Source: Pseudomonas sp. 8AS
GTDB taxonomy: Bacteria; Pseudomonadota; Gammaproteobacteria; Pseudomonadales; Pseudomonadaceae
Length of the DNA stretch: 64,000 bases
Reading direction: 5' to 3'
Assembly (NCBI RefSeq): GCF_902506505.1
Contig: NZ_LR733406.1
Coordinates: forward strand, 1,822,117 to 1,886,116
Shown here piece after piece: positions 19,696 to 29,418 of the stretch. A program made the position numbers and the translations under genes. The notes under the pieces were generated by a model. The model was not told where the DNA came from. It saw only the letters and a program-made list of their open reading frames with translations, and did no database searches. Each line of letters begins with the position of its first letter. The stretch's first letter is position 1.

Positions 19696-19874
19696 GAATT
19701 GCCCCAGCTGCGAAAAAAGCCGCGTATGGTAACGGAACGCCGCGCGCAGAGCGACGCTACTTGCGCCTTTGCCCTGAATCAATCGGCCAGGCCCGAGTCC
19801 AAAGTGTAGCGAGCGTGCGCTCAAGTTGAGCGCCGTCCAGCCGACAGCAGCAATAGAACTCGGGAGGAACAATT

Positions 19875-20180
19875 ATGCTGCCGCCCATTCCGCACAGCCT
19901 GCAGCCGGTGACCGTCCAGCAGGACGTGCCCAAGCCGCGTCCGGAGATTCCCCCGGTGACTCCGGTCAGCGAGAGTGCCAAGGAAAGCGCGGTGGAGCTG
20001 GACAAGCGCCATCCCCAGGAAAGCGAGATGCTCCTGCGCGAGGAGCAGCGCCGGCGCCAGCGGCGTGGCTACAGCAGCCCGGAGGACCTGCTCGAAGCTG
20101 AGGCGCAGGCCTCCCAGGCCGAGCAGCAGAACCTCGAGGAGCTGCCGCGCCAGGGCCTGTGGGTGGACGTGGAAGTATGA
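19875..20180 (+). CDS. Small conserved Pseudomonas protein of unknown function
   Basis: A 101-residue hydrophilic protein with GGGAGGA upstream of the ATG. It opens with a proline-rich half (MLPPIPHSLQPVTVQQDVPK, PRPEIPPVTP) and continues with a charged, glutamate- and arginine-rich helical half (LLREEQRRRQRRGYSS). It has no membrane segment or catalytic motif. Homologues lie between rapA and the AlkB-like gene in other pseudomonads. It may be secretory-independent and partly disordered; no function can be offered. Confidence 0.75.
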   Translation: MLPPIPHSLQPVTVQQDVPKPRPEIPPVTPVSESAKESAVELDKRHPQESEMLLREEQRRRQRRGYSSPEDLLEAEAQASQAEQQNLEELPRQGLWVDVEV

Positions 20181-20213
20181 TGCGGCGCCTAAGCCCGGGC
20201 GCTGGCTGAGCCC

Positions 20214-20816
20214 ATGGAGCTGTTCGACGACCTGCCCTTGCAACTGGCCGATGCCGACCTGGATCTGCGCCGGCACTGGCTGGCGCCCGCCTGTGCCGAT
20301 CGCTGGCTGCAACAGTTGCTGGCGCAGACGCCCTGGACCCAGCCGCAGGTGTGCCTGCATGGCCGTCTCTACCCGGTGCCGCGTCTGGTCGCCTGGTATG
20401 GCGATGCCGAGGCCAGCTACCGCTATTCCGGACTGGTTCACCAGCCGCTGCCGTGGACGCCGCTGCTGGCCGAGATTCGCGCCCGGGTCGAGGCGGTGGC
20501 GGGGCAGGCGCTCAACGGCGTGCTGCTCAACTATTACCGCGACGGCCAGGATTCCATGGGCTGGCACAGCGACGACGAGCCCGAGCTGGGGGCTGAGCCG
20601 CTGGTGGCCTCGCTCAGCCTGGGCGGCAGCCGGCGCTTCGACCTGCGCCGCAAGGGCCACAGCCGCATCGAGCACTCGCTGCCGCTCGAGCATGGCACGC
20701 TGCTGGTCATGCGCGGCGCAACCCAGCATCATTGGCAGCATCAGGTGGCGAAAACCGCCCAGCCGGTGGCGCCACGCCTCAACCTCACTTTTCGCCTGAT
20801 CCGGACGCAGTCATGA
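20214..20816 (+). CDS. AlkB-like 2-oxoglutarate/Fe(II) dioxygenase (ABH2/3 type)
   Basis: A 200-residue enzyme of the nucleic-acid demethylase family. Iron ligands are in WHSDDE (His-x-Asp) and in QHHWQHQV (second His); the 2-oxoglutarate-binding arginines are in PRLNLTFR near the C-terminus. NGVLLNYYRDGQDSMGWH is a typical ABH2/ABH3-like segment. It should repair alkylated bases oxidatively, or act on RNA. Its stop overlaps the next start (ATGA). Confidence 0.9.
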   Translation: MELFDDLPLQLADADLDLRRHWLAPACADRWLQQLLAQTPWTQPQVCLHGRLYPVPRLVAWYGDAEASYRYSGLVHQPLPWTPLLAEIRARVEAVAGQALNGVLLNYYRDGQDSMGWHSDDEPELGAEPLVASLSLGGSRRFDLRRKGHSRIEHSLPLEHGTLLVMRGATQHHWQHQVAKTAQPVAPRLNLTFRLIRTQS

Positions 20817-20974
20817 GCAACGACGACAAACTGATCGACTTCAGCGCTGAACGCGGCAAGCGCATCCACGACCTGCACGACAAGAAACTCGACGAGATGC
20901 GCCAGGCCTTCGAGCAGGCGCTGCCATTGCCCAAGGCCAGGAAGAAGGCCAAGGCCAAGCCGAAGAAACGCTGA
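20813..20974 (+). CDS. Small basic protein, 53 residues
   Basis: Starts at the ATG overlapping the AlkB-like stop codon, so it is translationally coupled to it. The first half is acidic/amphipathic (MSNDDKLIDFSAERGKRIHD); the last 15 residues are nearly all Lys/Ala/Pro/Arg (KARKKAKAKPKKR). The charged tail suggests nucleic-acid or membrane contact. A function is unknown. It is not a shadow, since it uses the same strand and typical codons. Confidence 0.7.
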   Translation: MSNDDKLIDFSAERGKRIHDLHDKKLDEMRQAFEQALPLPKARKKAKAKPKKR

Positions 20975-21010
20975 CAACCGGCCGGGCAGGGCGCCAGCCC
21001 CTCGGCAAAC

Positions 21011-21024
21011 TTGACCCAGATCAA
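21011..21024 (+). promoter_or_regulatory. Anr/FNR box 1
   Basis: TTGACCCAGATCAA matches the Anr/FNR consensus TTGAT-N4-ATCAA at nine of ten defined positions. It is the distal of two boxes upstream of the CcoM-like small gene. Confidence 0.6.
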
Positions 21025-21062
21025 CGCCCGCACCACCTCCCGCTCACTGCCCCGCACGGACA

Positions 21063-21076
21063 TTGACCCCGGTCAA
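21063..21076 (+). promoter_or_regulatory. Anr/FNR box 2
   Basis: TTGACCCCGGTCAA is a perfect palindrome that matches the Anr/FNR consensus at eight of ten positions. Its centre is about 71 bases before the ccoM-like ATG. A start site about 41 bases downstream of the box would leave a leader of about 30 bases, the normal class II activator geometry. Confidence 0.65.
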
Positions 21077-21140
21077 TTTCCATCCCCGTGCCTGCGCTAC
21101 CTTGAAGCCATCCAACAGGGGATTGCACAAGGAGGCAGCC

Positions 21141-21260
21141 ATGTTCGTCGATACAGTGGTACTCGCCGGTATCGGTACAGTTTTGTTGATGGTCGCCTTC
21201 TTCGGTGGCGTCGGTTACTTCATCTGGAAGGATGCGCACAAGAAGACCAAGTCGAATTAA
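21141..21260 (+). CDS. ccoM: CcoM-like single-helix subunit of cbb3 cytochrome oxidase
   Basis: A 39-residue protein with AAGGAGG six bases before its ATG. It has one hydrophobic helix (VVLAGIGTVLLMVAFFGGVG) followed by YFIWKDAHKKTKSN. The pattern, a short N-terminus, one helix and a FIWKD basic tail, matches what I recall of CcoM, the small assembly or stability subunit of cbb3 oxidase in P. stutzeri. Two Anr/FNR boxes upstream support low-oxygen induction. The cbb3 genes themselves are not here, as is usual for ccoM. The call rests on recalled resemblance and promoter logic. Confidence 0.65.
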   Translation: MFVDTVVLAGIGTVLLMVAFFGGVGYFIWKDAHKKTKSN

Positions 21261-21293
21261 TCCTTCCCGGTACAGAGCACGCAAGGCAATTTA

Positions 21294-21319
21294 GGGCGAC
21301 TTCGGTCGCCCATTTTTTT
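21294..21319 (+). terminator. Rho-independent terminator after ccoM-like gene
   Basis: GGGCGAC-TTCG-GTCGCCC is a seven-base-pair stem with a stable UUCG tetraloop, followed by A and seven T residues. It is one of the clearest terminators in the window. Confidence 0.95.
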
Positions 21320-21411
21320 GTCTGTCGAAAAGGTGGCAGGAATCCTTCCGGATTTGTAGTTGGCCGGCTAGCAATTGGCTGGCGTTTCAGAGTTCCGCCT
21401 AGGCTCAGGCT

Positions 21412-21645
21412 TTCGTGGCGCCTGCGCCGCAGACCATCCAGTTCGCCACCAAGCCCCCCCCTGGCCGGCGGCCTGGCGTTCTGGTGCGCGCTGCGTTTCG
21501 GCCCGGAGCAAGCGCAGTGGCGCTGATGACGGCTTTCATCGTCGCCCAGCCGCTGGTCGGCATGGCGGTGCAGAAGGGCCTGGTGCGCCTGCCAGGCGCC
21601 GGGCCCGTGCGTCCGCTGCGCGTGGTGCAGCGGACGGCAGCCTGA
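21412..21645 (+). pseudogene. Possible decayed small membrane-protein gene
   Basis: The phzF-like pattern is absent here; instead a short reading frame opens at a GTG (21415) with no ribosome-binding site. A run of seven C (about 21455-21461) splits the protein-like sequence between frames: APAPQTIQFATKP in one, then LAGGLAFWCALRFGPEQAQW in the next, then TAFIVAQPLVGMAVQKGLV back in the first. The fragments look like one disrupted hydrophobic protein, but I cannot name a family and chance is possible. Confidence 0.3.
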
Positions 21646-21649
21646 CTGG

Positions 21650-22120
21650 TCAGCCGATGGTCACCTGCGGCATGGCCGGCATGGTCAGGGTCTGCGCGGC
21701 GCGTGGGGCGAGCACTTCGGCTTCGCCGTCGACCACCTGCTCGTCGTTCTGGTTGAACACGCGGGTGGCCAGCTTGACGCGGCCCTTGGGCAGCTTCTCG
21801 AGGACTTCCAGCTTGACCGTGAGGGTGTCGCCGAGCTTCACCGGGCGGGTGAACTTCAGGCTCTGGCCCAGGTAGATGGTGCCCGGGCCGGGCAGGCGGC
21901 AGGCGATCGCCGCGCTGATCAGCGCACCGCTGAACATGCCGTGGGCGATGCGTTCCTTGAACAGCGTCTCGGCGGCGAAGGCGGCGTCCAGGTGTACCGG
22001 GTTGTTGTCGCCGGAAACGGCGGCGAACAGCTGGATGTCGCGCTCTTCCACGGTCTTCTCGAAACTGGCCTGCTGGCCGACTTCGAGGGCGTCGTAGGGG
22101 ATGTTGCTGACCTGGGTCAT
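21650..22120 (-). CDS. phaJ1: MaoC-like (R)-specific enoyl-CoA hydratase
   Basis: A 156-residue hot-dog-fold protein that hydrates trans-2-enoyl-CoA to (R)-3-hydroxyacyl-CoA, linking beta-oxidation to polyhydroxyalkanoate synthesis. The hydratase-2 motif with catalytic Asp/His is in SGDNNPVHLD; FTRPVKLGDTL and KGRVKLATRVFNQ are typical. The start at 22120 has AGGAG five bases upstream. It overlaps the stop of the upstream hydrolase by four bases. Its position beside fadD2-fadD1 agrees with phaJ1 of P. aeruginosa; the number in the symbol is inferred from that synteny. Confidence 0.85.
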   Translation of the reverse strand: MTQVSNIPYDALEVGQQASFEKTVEERDIQLFAAVSGDNNPVHLDAAFAAETLFKERIAHGMFSGALISAAIACRLPGPGTIYLGQSLKFTRPVKLGDTLTVKLEVLEKLPKGRVKLATRVFNQNDEQVVDGEAEVLAPRAAQTLTMPAMPQVTIG

Positions 22121-23076
22121 AGGGGCTCCTTGGTGGGGTCGGGGCACTCCCGGCGACGGCTCAGGGCCGCGTTCAGCCAGGTGCGCAGGTGGTCGGTGAC
22201 TTGGTCGCGATTGCTCTCGTTGAGGATCTCGTGACGGGCGTCGGGGTAAATCTGCAGCTGCACATCGCGGATGCCGGCGGTGCGCAGGGCACCGGCCAGA
22301 TCAGCAAGACGCTTGCCCTGGCTGACCGGGTCACGCGAGCCGCCGACCACCAGCAGCGGCAGGTCGCTGTCGATCTGCGCCAGGTGCTTGACCGGGGTGA
22401 TCTGCTGGAAGCCGCCGATCAGGTCGACCCACAGCTGGTTGCTGCAGAGAAAACCGCACAGTGGGTCGGCAATGTACTTGTCGACTTCGGCCGGGTCGCG
22501 GCTGAGCCAGTCGAAGGCGGTGCGGTTGGGCTTGAAGGCCTTGTTGAACGAGCCGAACGAAAGGAAGTCGATCAGCTTGCTGTGCCCCAGCGGGCCCTGG
22601 CGCCAACGCTCGAAGCGGGCGATCAGGCTGGCCGCGCGGTACAGGGCCAGCGGCTGGTAGTTCGAGCCGGACAGGATGGCGCCCTGCAGGCTGCAGCTGT
22701 GCTGCATCAGGTAGGCCTGGGCGATGTAGCTGCCCATGCTGTGCGCCAGCAGGAAGATCGGCACCCGCGGATGCTGCTGGCGGATATGGTGATTGAGGCA
22801 GGCCAGGTCGCCAACCACCTTGTGCCAGCCGCCTTCGTCGGCGTAATGGCCGAGTACACCGCGTTCGGCGGTGCGGCCGTGGCCGCGCTGGTCGTGGGCG
22901 TACACGGCAAAGCCATCGGCTACCAGGGCAGCGGCCAGGCGGGCATAGCGGGCGCTGTGTTCGGCCATGCCGTGGGCGATCATCACCACGGCCTTGGGCG
23001 GGCTGTCGGCATGCCAGTGGTTGACGAACAGCTGGCTGCCGTCGGGTGTGCTCAACCAGAACTCTGCGTGTTGCAT
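22117..23076 (-). CDS. Alpha/beta hydrolase, lysophospholipase-like
   Basis: A 319-residue serine hydrolase. The oxyanion region VMIAHGMAEHSARY, the nucleophile elbow LAHSMGSYIAQAY (GxSxG replaced by H-S-M-G), an acid near GSRDPVSQGKRLA and the histidine in YPDARHEILNESNRD make a full triad. This is the monoglyceride lipase/lysophospholipase subgroup. AAGGA lies seven bases before ATG 23076. It is co-translated with phaJ1. A role in releasing fatty acids for the neighbouring acyl-CoA ligases is plausible inference. Confidence 0.87.
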   Translation of the reverse strand: MQHAEFWLSTPDGSQLFVNHWHADSPPKAVVMIAHGMAEHSARYARLAAALVADGFAVYAHDQRGHGRTAERGVLGHYADEGGWHKVVGDLACLNHHIRQQHPRVPIFLLAHSMGSYIAQAYLMQHSCSLQGAILSGSNYQPLALYRAASLIARFERWRQGPLGHSKLIDFLSFGSFNKAFKPNRTAFDWLSRDPAEVDKYIADPLCGFLCSNQLWVDLIGGFQQITPVKHLAQIDSDLPLLVVGGSRDPVSQGKRLADLAGALRTAGIRDVQLQIYPDARHEILNESNRDQVTDHLRTWLNAALSRRRECPDPTKEPL

Positions 23077-23143
23077 GGCGGGTCCTTGTGCCCTGGGTAT
23101 CACGGCATTGTGCATGCCTTGGCGGGGCAGGCAAAGCGCTTGT

Positions 23144-23878
23144 TCAGGGCGCGGCGCCGGCGTGGCGCTGGAGAATGCGGGTGTATTCGCCGTTGCTGTG
23201 CAGCTCGGCCAGGCCGCGGGCGAAAATCTGCGCCCAGTCGGGCTGGCCGGCTTGCGCCGGGATGAAACCGACGAACAGCGGAACGCGCGCCACTGCCGGT
23301 TCCTGCCAGGTCAGGCGGCCGCGCAAGGCTGGATCAGCCTCGATCAGGTGCTGGCCGACGATGCGCTCCAGCAATACCAGGTCGAACCGCCGCGCCGCCA
23401 GTTTGCGCAGGTTGCTGATGTCGTCCACGGCTTCCTCGGCAATCAGGCCCGAGCGCAGCAGACGGGGCGGATAACCGTAGCCGCGTACCACACCGACCCG
23501 TTGGCCGCGCAGCTCGGCCAGGGTGGCGAAAGGCACCGGGCTGTCCTGGCGCACGAAGAATCCCAGCTGGCTGTAGAACAGCGGCCGCGAAGCGACCAGA
23601 TGCTCCTCGATGATCTCTTGCGGCCAGAGCGCCAGGGCCCCCTGGTACAGGCCGTTGCGCAACTCGGCTCGGACCCGCGCCCAGGGCAGGAAGTCCATCC
23701 GGGCCGTGTGGCCCTGGGTGGCGAAGGCGCGCTGGGTCAGCTCGACGATGCTGCCGCCGGCCGGCAGGTGCTGGGAGCTGTAGGGGGGATACTCGAGGGT
23801 GGCCAGGCGTACTTCACCCGCTGCTGCCGCAAGGCACAGCCAGAAGGAGAGAAACGCGGTGCAGCAGCGTAGGAGCAT
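23144..23878 (-). CDS. Periplasmic substrate-binding protein, SBP_bac_3 type
   Basis: A 244-residue protein with a signal peptide (LSFWLCLAAAAG) and a bilobed solute-binding fold. Typical strands are VRLATLEYPPYSS near the start, ALALWPQEIIEEHLV and VGVVRGYGYPPRLL at the second lobe. No transporter gene is adjacent. Stand-alone proteins of this kind in Pseudomonas are common and of unknown ligand; some are sensor components. It runs opposite to fadD2 with about 200 bases between starts. Confidence 0.8.
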   Translation of the reverse strand: MLLRCCTAFLSFWLCLAAAAGEVRLATLEYPPYSSQHLPAGGSIVELTQRAFATQGHTARMDFLPWARVRAELRNGLYQGALALWPQEIIEEHLVASRPLFYSQLGFFVRQDSPVPFATLAELRGQRVGVVRGYGYPPRLLRSGLIAEEAVDDISNLRKLAARRFDLVLLERIVGQHLIEADPALRGRLTWQEPAVARVPLFVGFIPAQAGQPDWAQIFARGLAELHSNGEYTRILQRHAGAAP

Positions 23879-24074
23879 GTGAACGACGCGGCAGGATCAT
23901 GGGTGGCAATAGCTTAACGGGATGATGATCGTTCTGCTGCACTGCGCAAGATTCATGGGGTCAATGACCGGCTCCGGCTATTTGCCGGCGCCGGCGGAGC
24001 TGCTAAGTTCCGTGGCAGCCCGGCTGCGTCACAGGCGGCCGGTTAGCCTTTTCAGGTCAAGGGGAATAACAACA

Positions 24075-25757
<1,683 letters not shown>

Positions 25758-25803
25758 AAGCCACGGCTTGCCTGAGTTCGCTGGGTTTTTCCAAGCAGTC
25801 AAG

Positions 25804-25843
25804 AAAATGACCGTTAAACAATGAGCGGTCATTTTTGTGACCG
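25804..25843. promoter_or_regulatory. Hairpin terminator and repeated TGACCG/CGGTCA sites between fadD2 and fadD1
   Basis: AAAATGACCG (25804-25813) pairs with CGGTCATTTT (25826-25835), a terminator-like stem after fadD2. The right arm also forms a second inverted repeat, CGGTCA-N6-TGACCG (25826-25843). Three copies of the same six-base half-site within 40 bases could be an operator for the fadD1 promoter. Terminator and operator readings are alternatives. Confidence 0.5.
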
Positions 25844-25995
25844 ATCAGGGCAGGTTTGGTGCTAGTCGCTGTTTGGCAAAGCTGCTACTCTCGGCGCGGT
25901 TTTTTCGTCGATCCGGCTCTGGATCGGCCCGCCAAACACAATAATTAACCGCCCTTGCGTGGTGTAAATAAGCTGTTGCTCAGGAGTAGGCTTCC

Positions 25996-27687
25996 ATGAC
26001 CGAGAACTTCTGGAAGGACAAGTACCCAGTCGGGATCGCTGCCGAGATCGATGCCGATCAGTACCCCAATATTCAGGCGGTACTGAAACAGTCCTGCCAA
26101 CGCTTTGCCGACAAGCCTGCGTTCAGCAACCTGGGCAAGACACTCACCTACGGTGAGCTGTACGAGTTGTCCGGCGCGTTCGCCGCCTATCTGCAGAATC
26201 ACACCGACCTTCAGCCTGGCGACCGCATCGCCGTGCAGCTGCCCAACGTCCTGCAATACCCGGTGGTGGTATTCGGCGCGCTGCGTGCAGGCCTGGTGGT
26301 GGTCAACACCAACCCGCTGTACACCGCGCGGGAGATGGAACACCAGTTCAACGACTCCGGCGCCAAGGCCCTGGTGTGCCTGGCCAACATGGCCCACCTG
26401 GCCGAGGAAGTGCTGCCCAAGACCGGCATCAAGCATGTGGTAGTCACCGAAGTCGCCGACCTGCTGCCGCTGCTCAAGCGCACCTTGGTCAACTTCGTGG
26501 TCAAGCACGTGAAGAAGATGGTGCCGGCCTACAACCTGCCGCAGGCGGTGAAGATCAACGAGGCCCTGGCCAAGGGCCGCGGCAAGCCGGTCAAGGAAGC
26601 CAGCCCGAGCAATGGCGACGTCGCCGTGCTGCAGTACACCGGTGGTACCACCGGCGTGGCCAAGGGCGCGATGCTGACCCACCGCAACCTGATCGCCAAC
26701 ATGCTGCAGGCCAAGGCGCTGATGGGCTCCAACCTCAACGAGGGTTGCGAGATCGTCATCTGCCCGCTGCCGCTGTACCACATCTACGCCTTCACCTTCC
26801 ATTGCATGGCGATGATGCTGACCGGCAACCACAACATCCTGATCACCAACCCGCGCGACCTGCCGGGCACCGTGAAGGAACTGGGCAACTGGAAGTTCAG
26901 CGCCTTCGTCGGCCTCAACACCCTGTTCGTCGCCCTGTGCAACAGCGAAGACTTCCGCAAGCTGGACTTCTCCGCGCTGAAGCTGACCCTGTCCGGCGGC
27001 ATGGCCCTGCAGCTGGCCGCAGCCGAGCGCTGGAAGGAAGTCACCGGCTGCGCCATCTGTGAAGGTTACGGCATGACCGAAACCAGCCCGGTGGTCTCGG
27101 TCAACCCGTTCCAGAACATCCAGATCGGCACCATCGGCATTCCGGTGCCGTCGACCCTGTGCAAGGTCATCGACGACGCCGGCAACGACCTGCCGGTGGG
27201 CGAGCGTGGCGAGCTGTGCGTCAAGGGCCCGCAGGTGATGAAGGGCTACTGGCAGCGCCAGGACGCCACCGACGAGATGCTCGACAAGGATGGCTGGCTG
27301 AAGACCGGCGATATCGCGGTGATCCAGGCCGACGGCTACATGCGCATCGTCGACCGCAAGAAGGACATGATTCTGGTGTCCGGCTTCAACGTCTACCCGA
27401 ACGAGCTGGAAGACGTGCTGGTGACCCTGCCGGGCGTGCTGCTGTGCGCCGCCATCGGCGTGCCGGACGAGAAGTCCGGTGAGGCGATCAAGGTCTTCGT
27501 GGTGGTCAAGCCGGGCGAAAGCCTGACCAAGGAGCAGGTGATGGAGCACATGCGTGCCAACCTCACCGGCTACAAGGTACCGCGCGCCGTGGAGTTCCGC
27601 GACAGCCTGCCGACCACCAACGTCGGCAAGATCCTGCGTCGCGAGCTGCGTGACGAGGAGCTGAAGAAGATCGCCGCCAAGGCCTGA
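25996..27687 (+). CDS. fadD1: Long-chain fatty-acid-CoA ligase
   Basis: A 563-residue paralogue of the preceding ligase, with the same motifs: YTGGTTGVAKGAM, EGYGMTETSP, RIVDRKKDMILVSGFNVYP and NVGKILRREL. GGAG lies ten bases before ATG 25996. It should activate exogenous long-chain fatty acids at the membrane for beta-oxidation. The 238-base gap from fadD2 with its own hairpin and AT-rich promoter-like segment (AACACAATAATTAACC) suggests independent regulation from fadD2. Confidence 0.93.
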   Translation: MTENFWKDKYPVGIAAEIDADQYPNIQAVLKQSCQRFADKPAFSNLGKTLTYGELYELSGAFAAYLQNHTDLQPGDRIAVQLPNVLQYPVVVFGALRAGLVVVNTNPLYTAREMEHQFNDSGAKALVCLANMAHLAEEVLPKTGIKHVVVTEVADLLPLLKRTLVNFVVKHVKKMVPAYNLPQAVKINEALAKGRGKPVKEASPSNGDVAVLQYTGGTTGVAKGAMLTHRNLIANMLQAKALMGSNLNEGCEIVICPLPLYHIYAFTFHCMAMMLTGNHNILITNPRDLPGTVKELGNWKFSAFVGLNTLFVALCNSEDFRKLDFSALKLTLSGGMALQLAAAERWKEVTGCAICEGYGMTETSPVVSVNPFQNIQIGTIGIPVPSTLCKVIDDAGNDLPVGERGELCVKGPQVMKGYWQRQDATDEMLDKDGWLKTGDIAVIQADGYMRIVDRKKDMILVSGFNVYPNELEDVLVTLPGVLLCAAIGVPDEKSGEAIKVFVVVKPGESLTKEQVMEHMRANLTGYKVPRAVEFRDSLPTTNVGKILRRELRDEELKKIAAKA

Positions 27688-27705
27688 CGCCTGCGCTGCA
27701 AAGAT

Positions 27706-27729
27706 AAAGCCCCGCTTCGGCGGGGCTTT
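27706..27729 (+). terminator. Rho-independent terminator after fadD1
   Basis: AAAGCCCCGC-TTCG-GCGGGGCTTT: ten-base-pair stem with a UUCG tetraloop, followed by GTCGTTTCT. Confidence 0.9.
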
Positions 27730-28139
27730 GTCGTTTCTGCGTAGTGCTTTTGCCGCTACCGGTGCGCCACCCCCAGCAGACAGCTAGGGTGCTGAGGGCC
27801 TAAGGGGAGTCCGCGGCGCGCCGAGCTGCTGCGAGTAGATCGGGACTTCTGGCCGACCGCCAGGCTGCGATTCCTCTCCGGCCTGCCCCCTGCGACAGCA
27901 GCGCTGGCAGGCTGGCGTACCACCCTGTAAACAAATCATTACGCGGATGGATTGGGAACAGGCCATCGGCCGGCTTTTGGGCGGCTGTCAGGAATACTTG
28001 CCAGATCGGGCGGCCGGCCGGCCGTACTGCGCGCCCCGGGCGGCTTGTCCGCACCCCTGCCGCGGGTTGTCATGGGGCTATCCACAGCGCGCTGCCGCCA
28101 GGGCAGGGCGCATGCCTACAACAACAACGAGGAGGCCGG
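27730..28139 (+). promoter_or_regulatory. hpd upstream region with PhhR/TyrR-like box
   Basis: No gene is supported in these 410 bases. TGTAAA-CAAATC-ATTACG at 27926-27943 matches the PhhR/TyrR consensus TGTAAA-N6-TTTACA at ten of twelve positions and lies about 200 bases before hpd. PhhR activates tyrosine catabolic genes in pseudomonads. A GGCCGGCCGG tract around 28008-28022 is a strong local palindrome. The putative frames in this region have no ribosome-binding site. Confidence 0.5.
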
Positions 28140-29222
28140 ATGAACGCCGTGGCCAAGATCGAGCAGCACAATCCCATCGGTACCGACGGTTTCGAGTTCG
28201 TCGAATACACCGCCCCGACCCCGGAAGGCATCGAGCAGCTGCGCCAGCTGTTCACCGCCATGGGCTTCACCGAAACCGCCAAGCACCGCTCCAAGCAAGT
28301 CTGGCTGTTCCAGCAGAACGGCATCAACTTCGTCCTCAACGGCAGCCCCACCGGCCATGTGCGCGAGTTCGGCCTGAAGCACGGCCCGAGTGCCTGCGCC
28401 ATGGCCTTCCGGGTGAAGAACGCGGCCCAGGCCGCCGCCTATGTCGAGTCCCAGGGCGCCACCCTGGTCGGCAGCCACGCCAACTTCGGCGAGCTGAACA
28501 TCCCCTGCGTCGAGGGCATCGGCGGCTCCCTGCTGTACCTGGTCGACCGCTATGGCGACAAGACCATCTACGACGTCGACTTCGAGTACATCGAAGGCCG
28601 CACGCCGAACGACCACGCGGTCGGCCTGCAGGCCATCGACCACCTGACCCACAACGTCAAGCGCGGGCAGATGGACGTCTGGTCGAGCTTCTACGAGCGC
28701 ATCGCCAACTTCCGCGAGATCCGCTACTTCGACATCGAAGGCAAGCTCACCGGCCTGCTGTCGCGGGCCATGACCGCGCCGTGCGGCAAGATCCGCATCC
28801 CGATCAACGAGTCGGCCGACGACAAGTCGCAGATCGAGGAATTCATCCGCGAGTACCACGGCGAAGGCATCCAGCACATTGCCCTGAGCACCGACGACAT
28901 CTACGCCACCGTGCGCCAGCTGCGCGCCAACGGCGTGGAGTTCCTCAGCACCCCGGACACTTACTACGCCAAGGTCGACAGCCGCGTGGCCGGGCATGGC
29001 GAGCCGACCGAGGTGCTGCGCGAGCTGAACATCCTGATCGACGGCGCCCCGGGCGACGACGGCATCCTGCTGCAGATCTTCACCCACACGGTGATCGGCC
29101 CGATCTTCTTCGAGATCATCCAGCGCAAGGGCAACCAGGGCTTCGGCGAAGGCAACTTCAAGGCGTTGTTCGAGTCCATCGAGGAAGACCAGATCAAGCG
29201 CGGCGTGATCAAGGCCGAATGA
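28140..29222 (+). CDS. hpd: 4-hydroxyphenylpyruvate dioxygenase
   Basis: A 360-residue enzyme that converts 4-hydroxyphenylpyruvate to homogentisate. Two vicinal-oxygen-chelate halves are visible. The iron ligands are in AIDHLTHNV (His), GIQHIALSTDD (His) and GPIFFEIIQRKG (Glu). GAGGAGG precedes the ATG by about five bases. It heads a tyrosine-degradation cluster (hpd, hmgA-like, fahA, maiA), with a repeat block before the second gene. A TyrR/PhhR-like box lies upstream. Confidence 0.95.
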   Translation: MNAVAKIEQHNPIGTDGFEFVEYTAPTPEGIEQLRQLFTAMGFTETAKHRSKQVWLFQQNGINFVLNGSPTGHVREFGLKHGPSACAMAFRVKNAAQAAAYVESQGATLVGSHANFGELNIPCVEGIGGSLLYLVDRYGDKTIYDVDFEYIEGRTPNDHAVGLQAIDHLTHNVKRGQMDVWSSFYERIANFREIRYFDIEGKLTGLLSRAMTAPCGKIRIPINESADDKSQIEEFIREYHGEGIQHIALSTDDIYATVRQLRANGVEFLSTPDTYYAKVDSRVAGHGEPTEVLRELNILIDGAPGDDGILLQIFTHTVIGPIFFEIIQRKGNQGFGEGNFKALFESIEEDQIKRGVIKAE

Positions 29223-29232
29223 GCAAAAAACC

Positions 29233-29387
29233 GTAGGGTGGGTTAGCGGCGCTAACCATTGAAGAGTCGGATATTGCGATGCATGGGCGCCGCGTAACCC
29301 ACCGATCCGGCGCAGCAATGGTGGGTTACGTCGCACCGGCTACTACGCACGATCCCGATCATCGTGCTTGCGCCTAACCCACCCTAC
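29233..29387. repeat. Palindromic repeat family B, copy 1 (GTAGGGTGGGTTAG type)
   Basis: Outer arms GTAGGGTGGGTTAG and CTAACCCACCCTAC flank a 155-base block that also holds internal copies of GTAACCCACC and GGTGGGTTAC, suggesting nested units. It lies between hpd and the hmgA-like gene. A second copy is at 42270-42383. Confidence 0.75.
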
Positions 29388-29418
29388 GGGCAAACGTCGA
29401 ATCGAGGAGACACCGGCC

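Noticed and set aside
16753..19809. 1018-codon open frame on the plus strand opposite rapA
   Set aside because: It mirrors the coding frame of rapA in high-GC DNA, has no ribosome-binding site, and the translation is a Leu/Gln/Val/Gly-rich composition with no domain.
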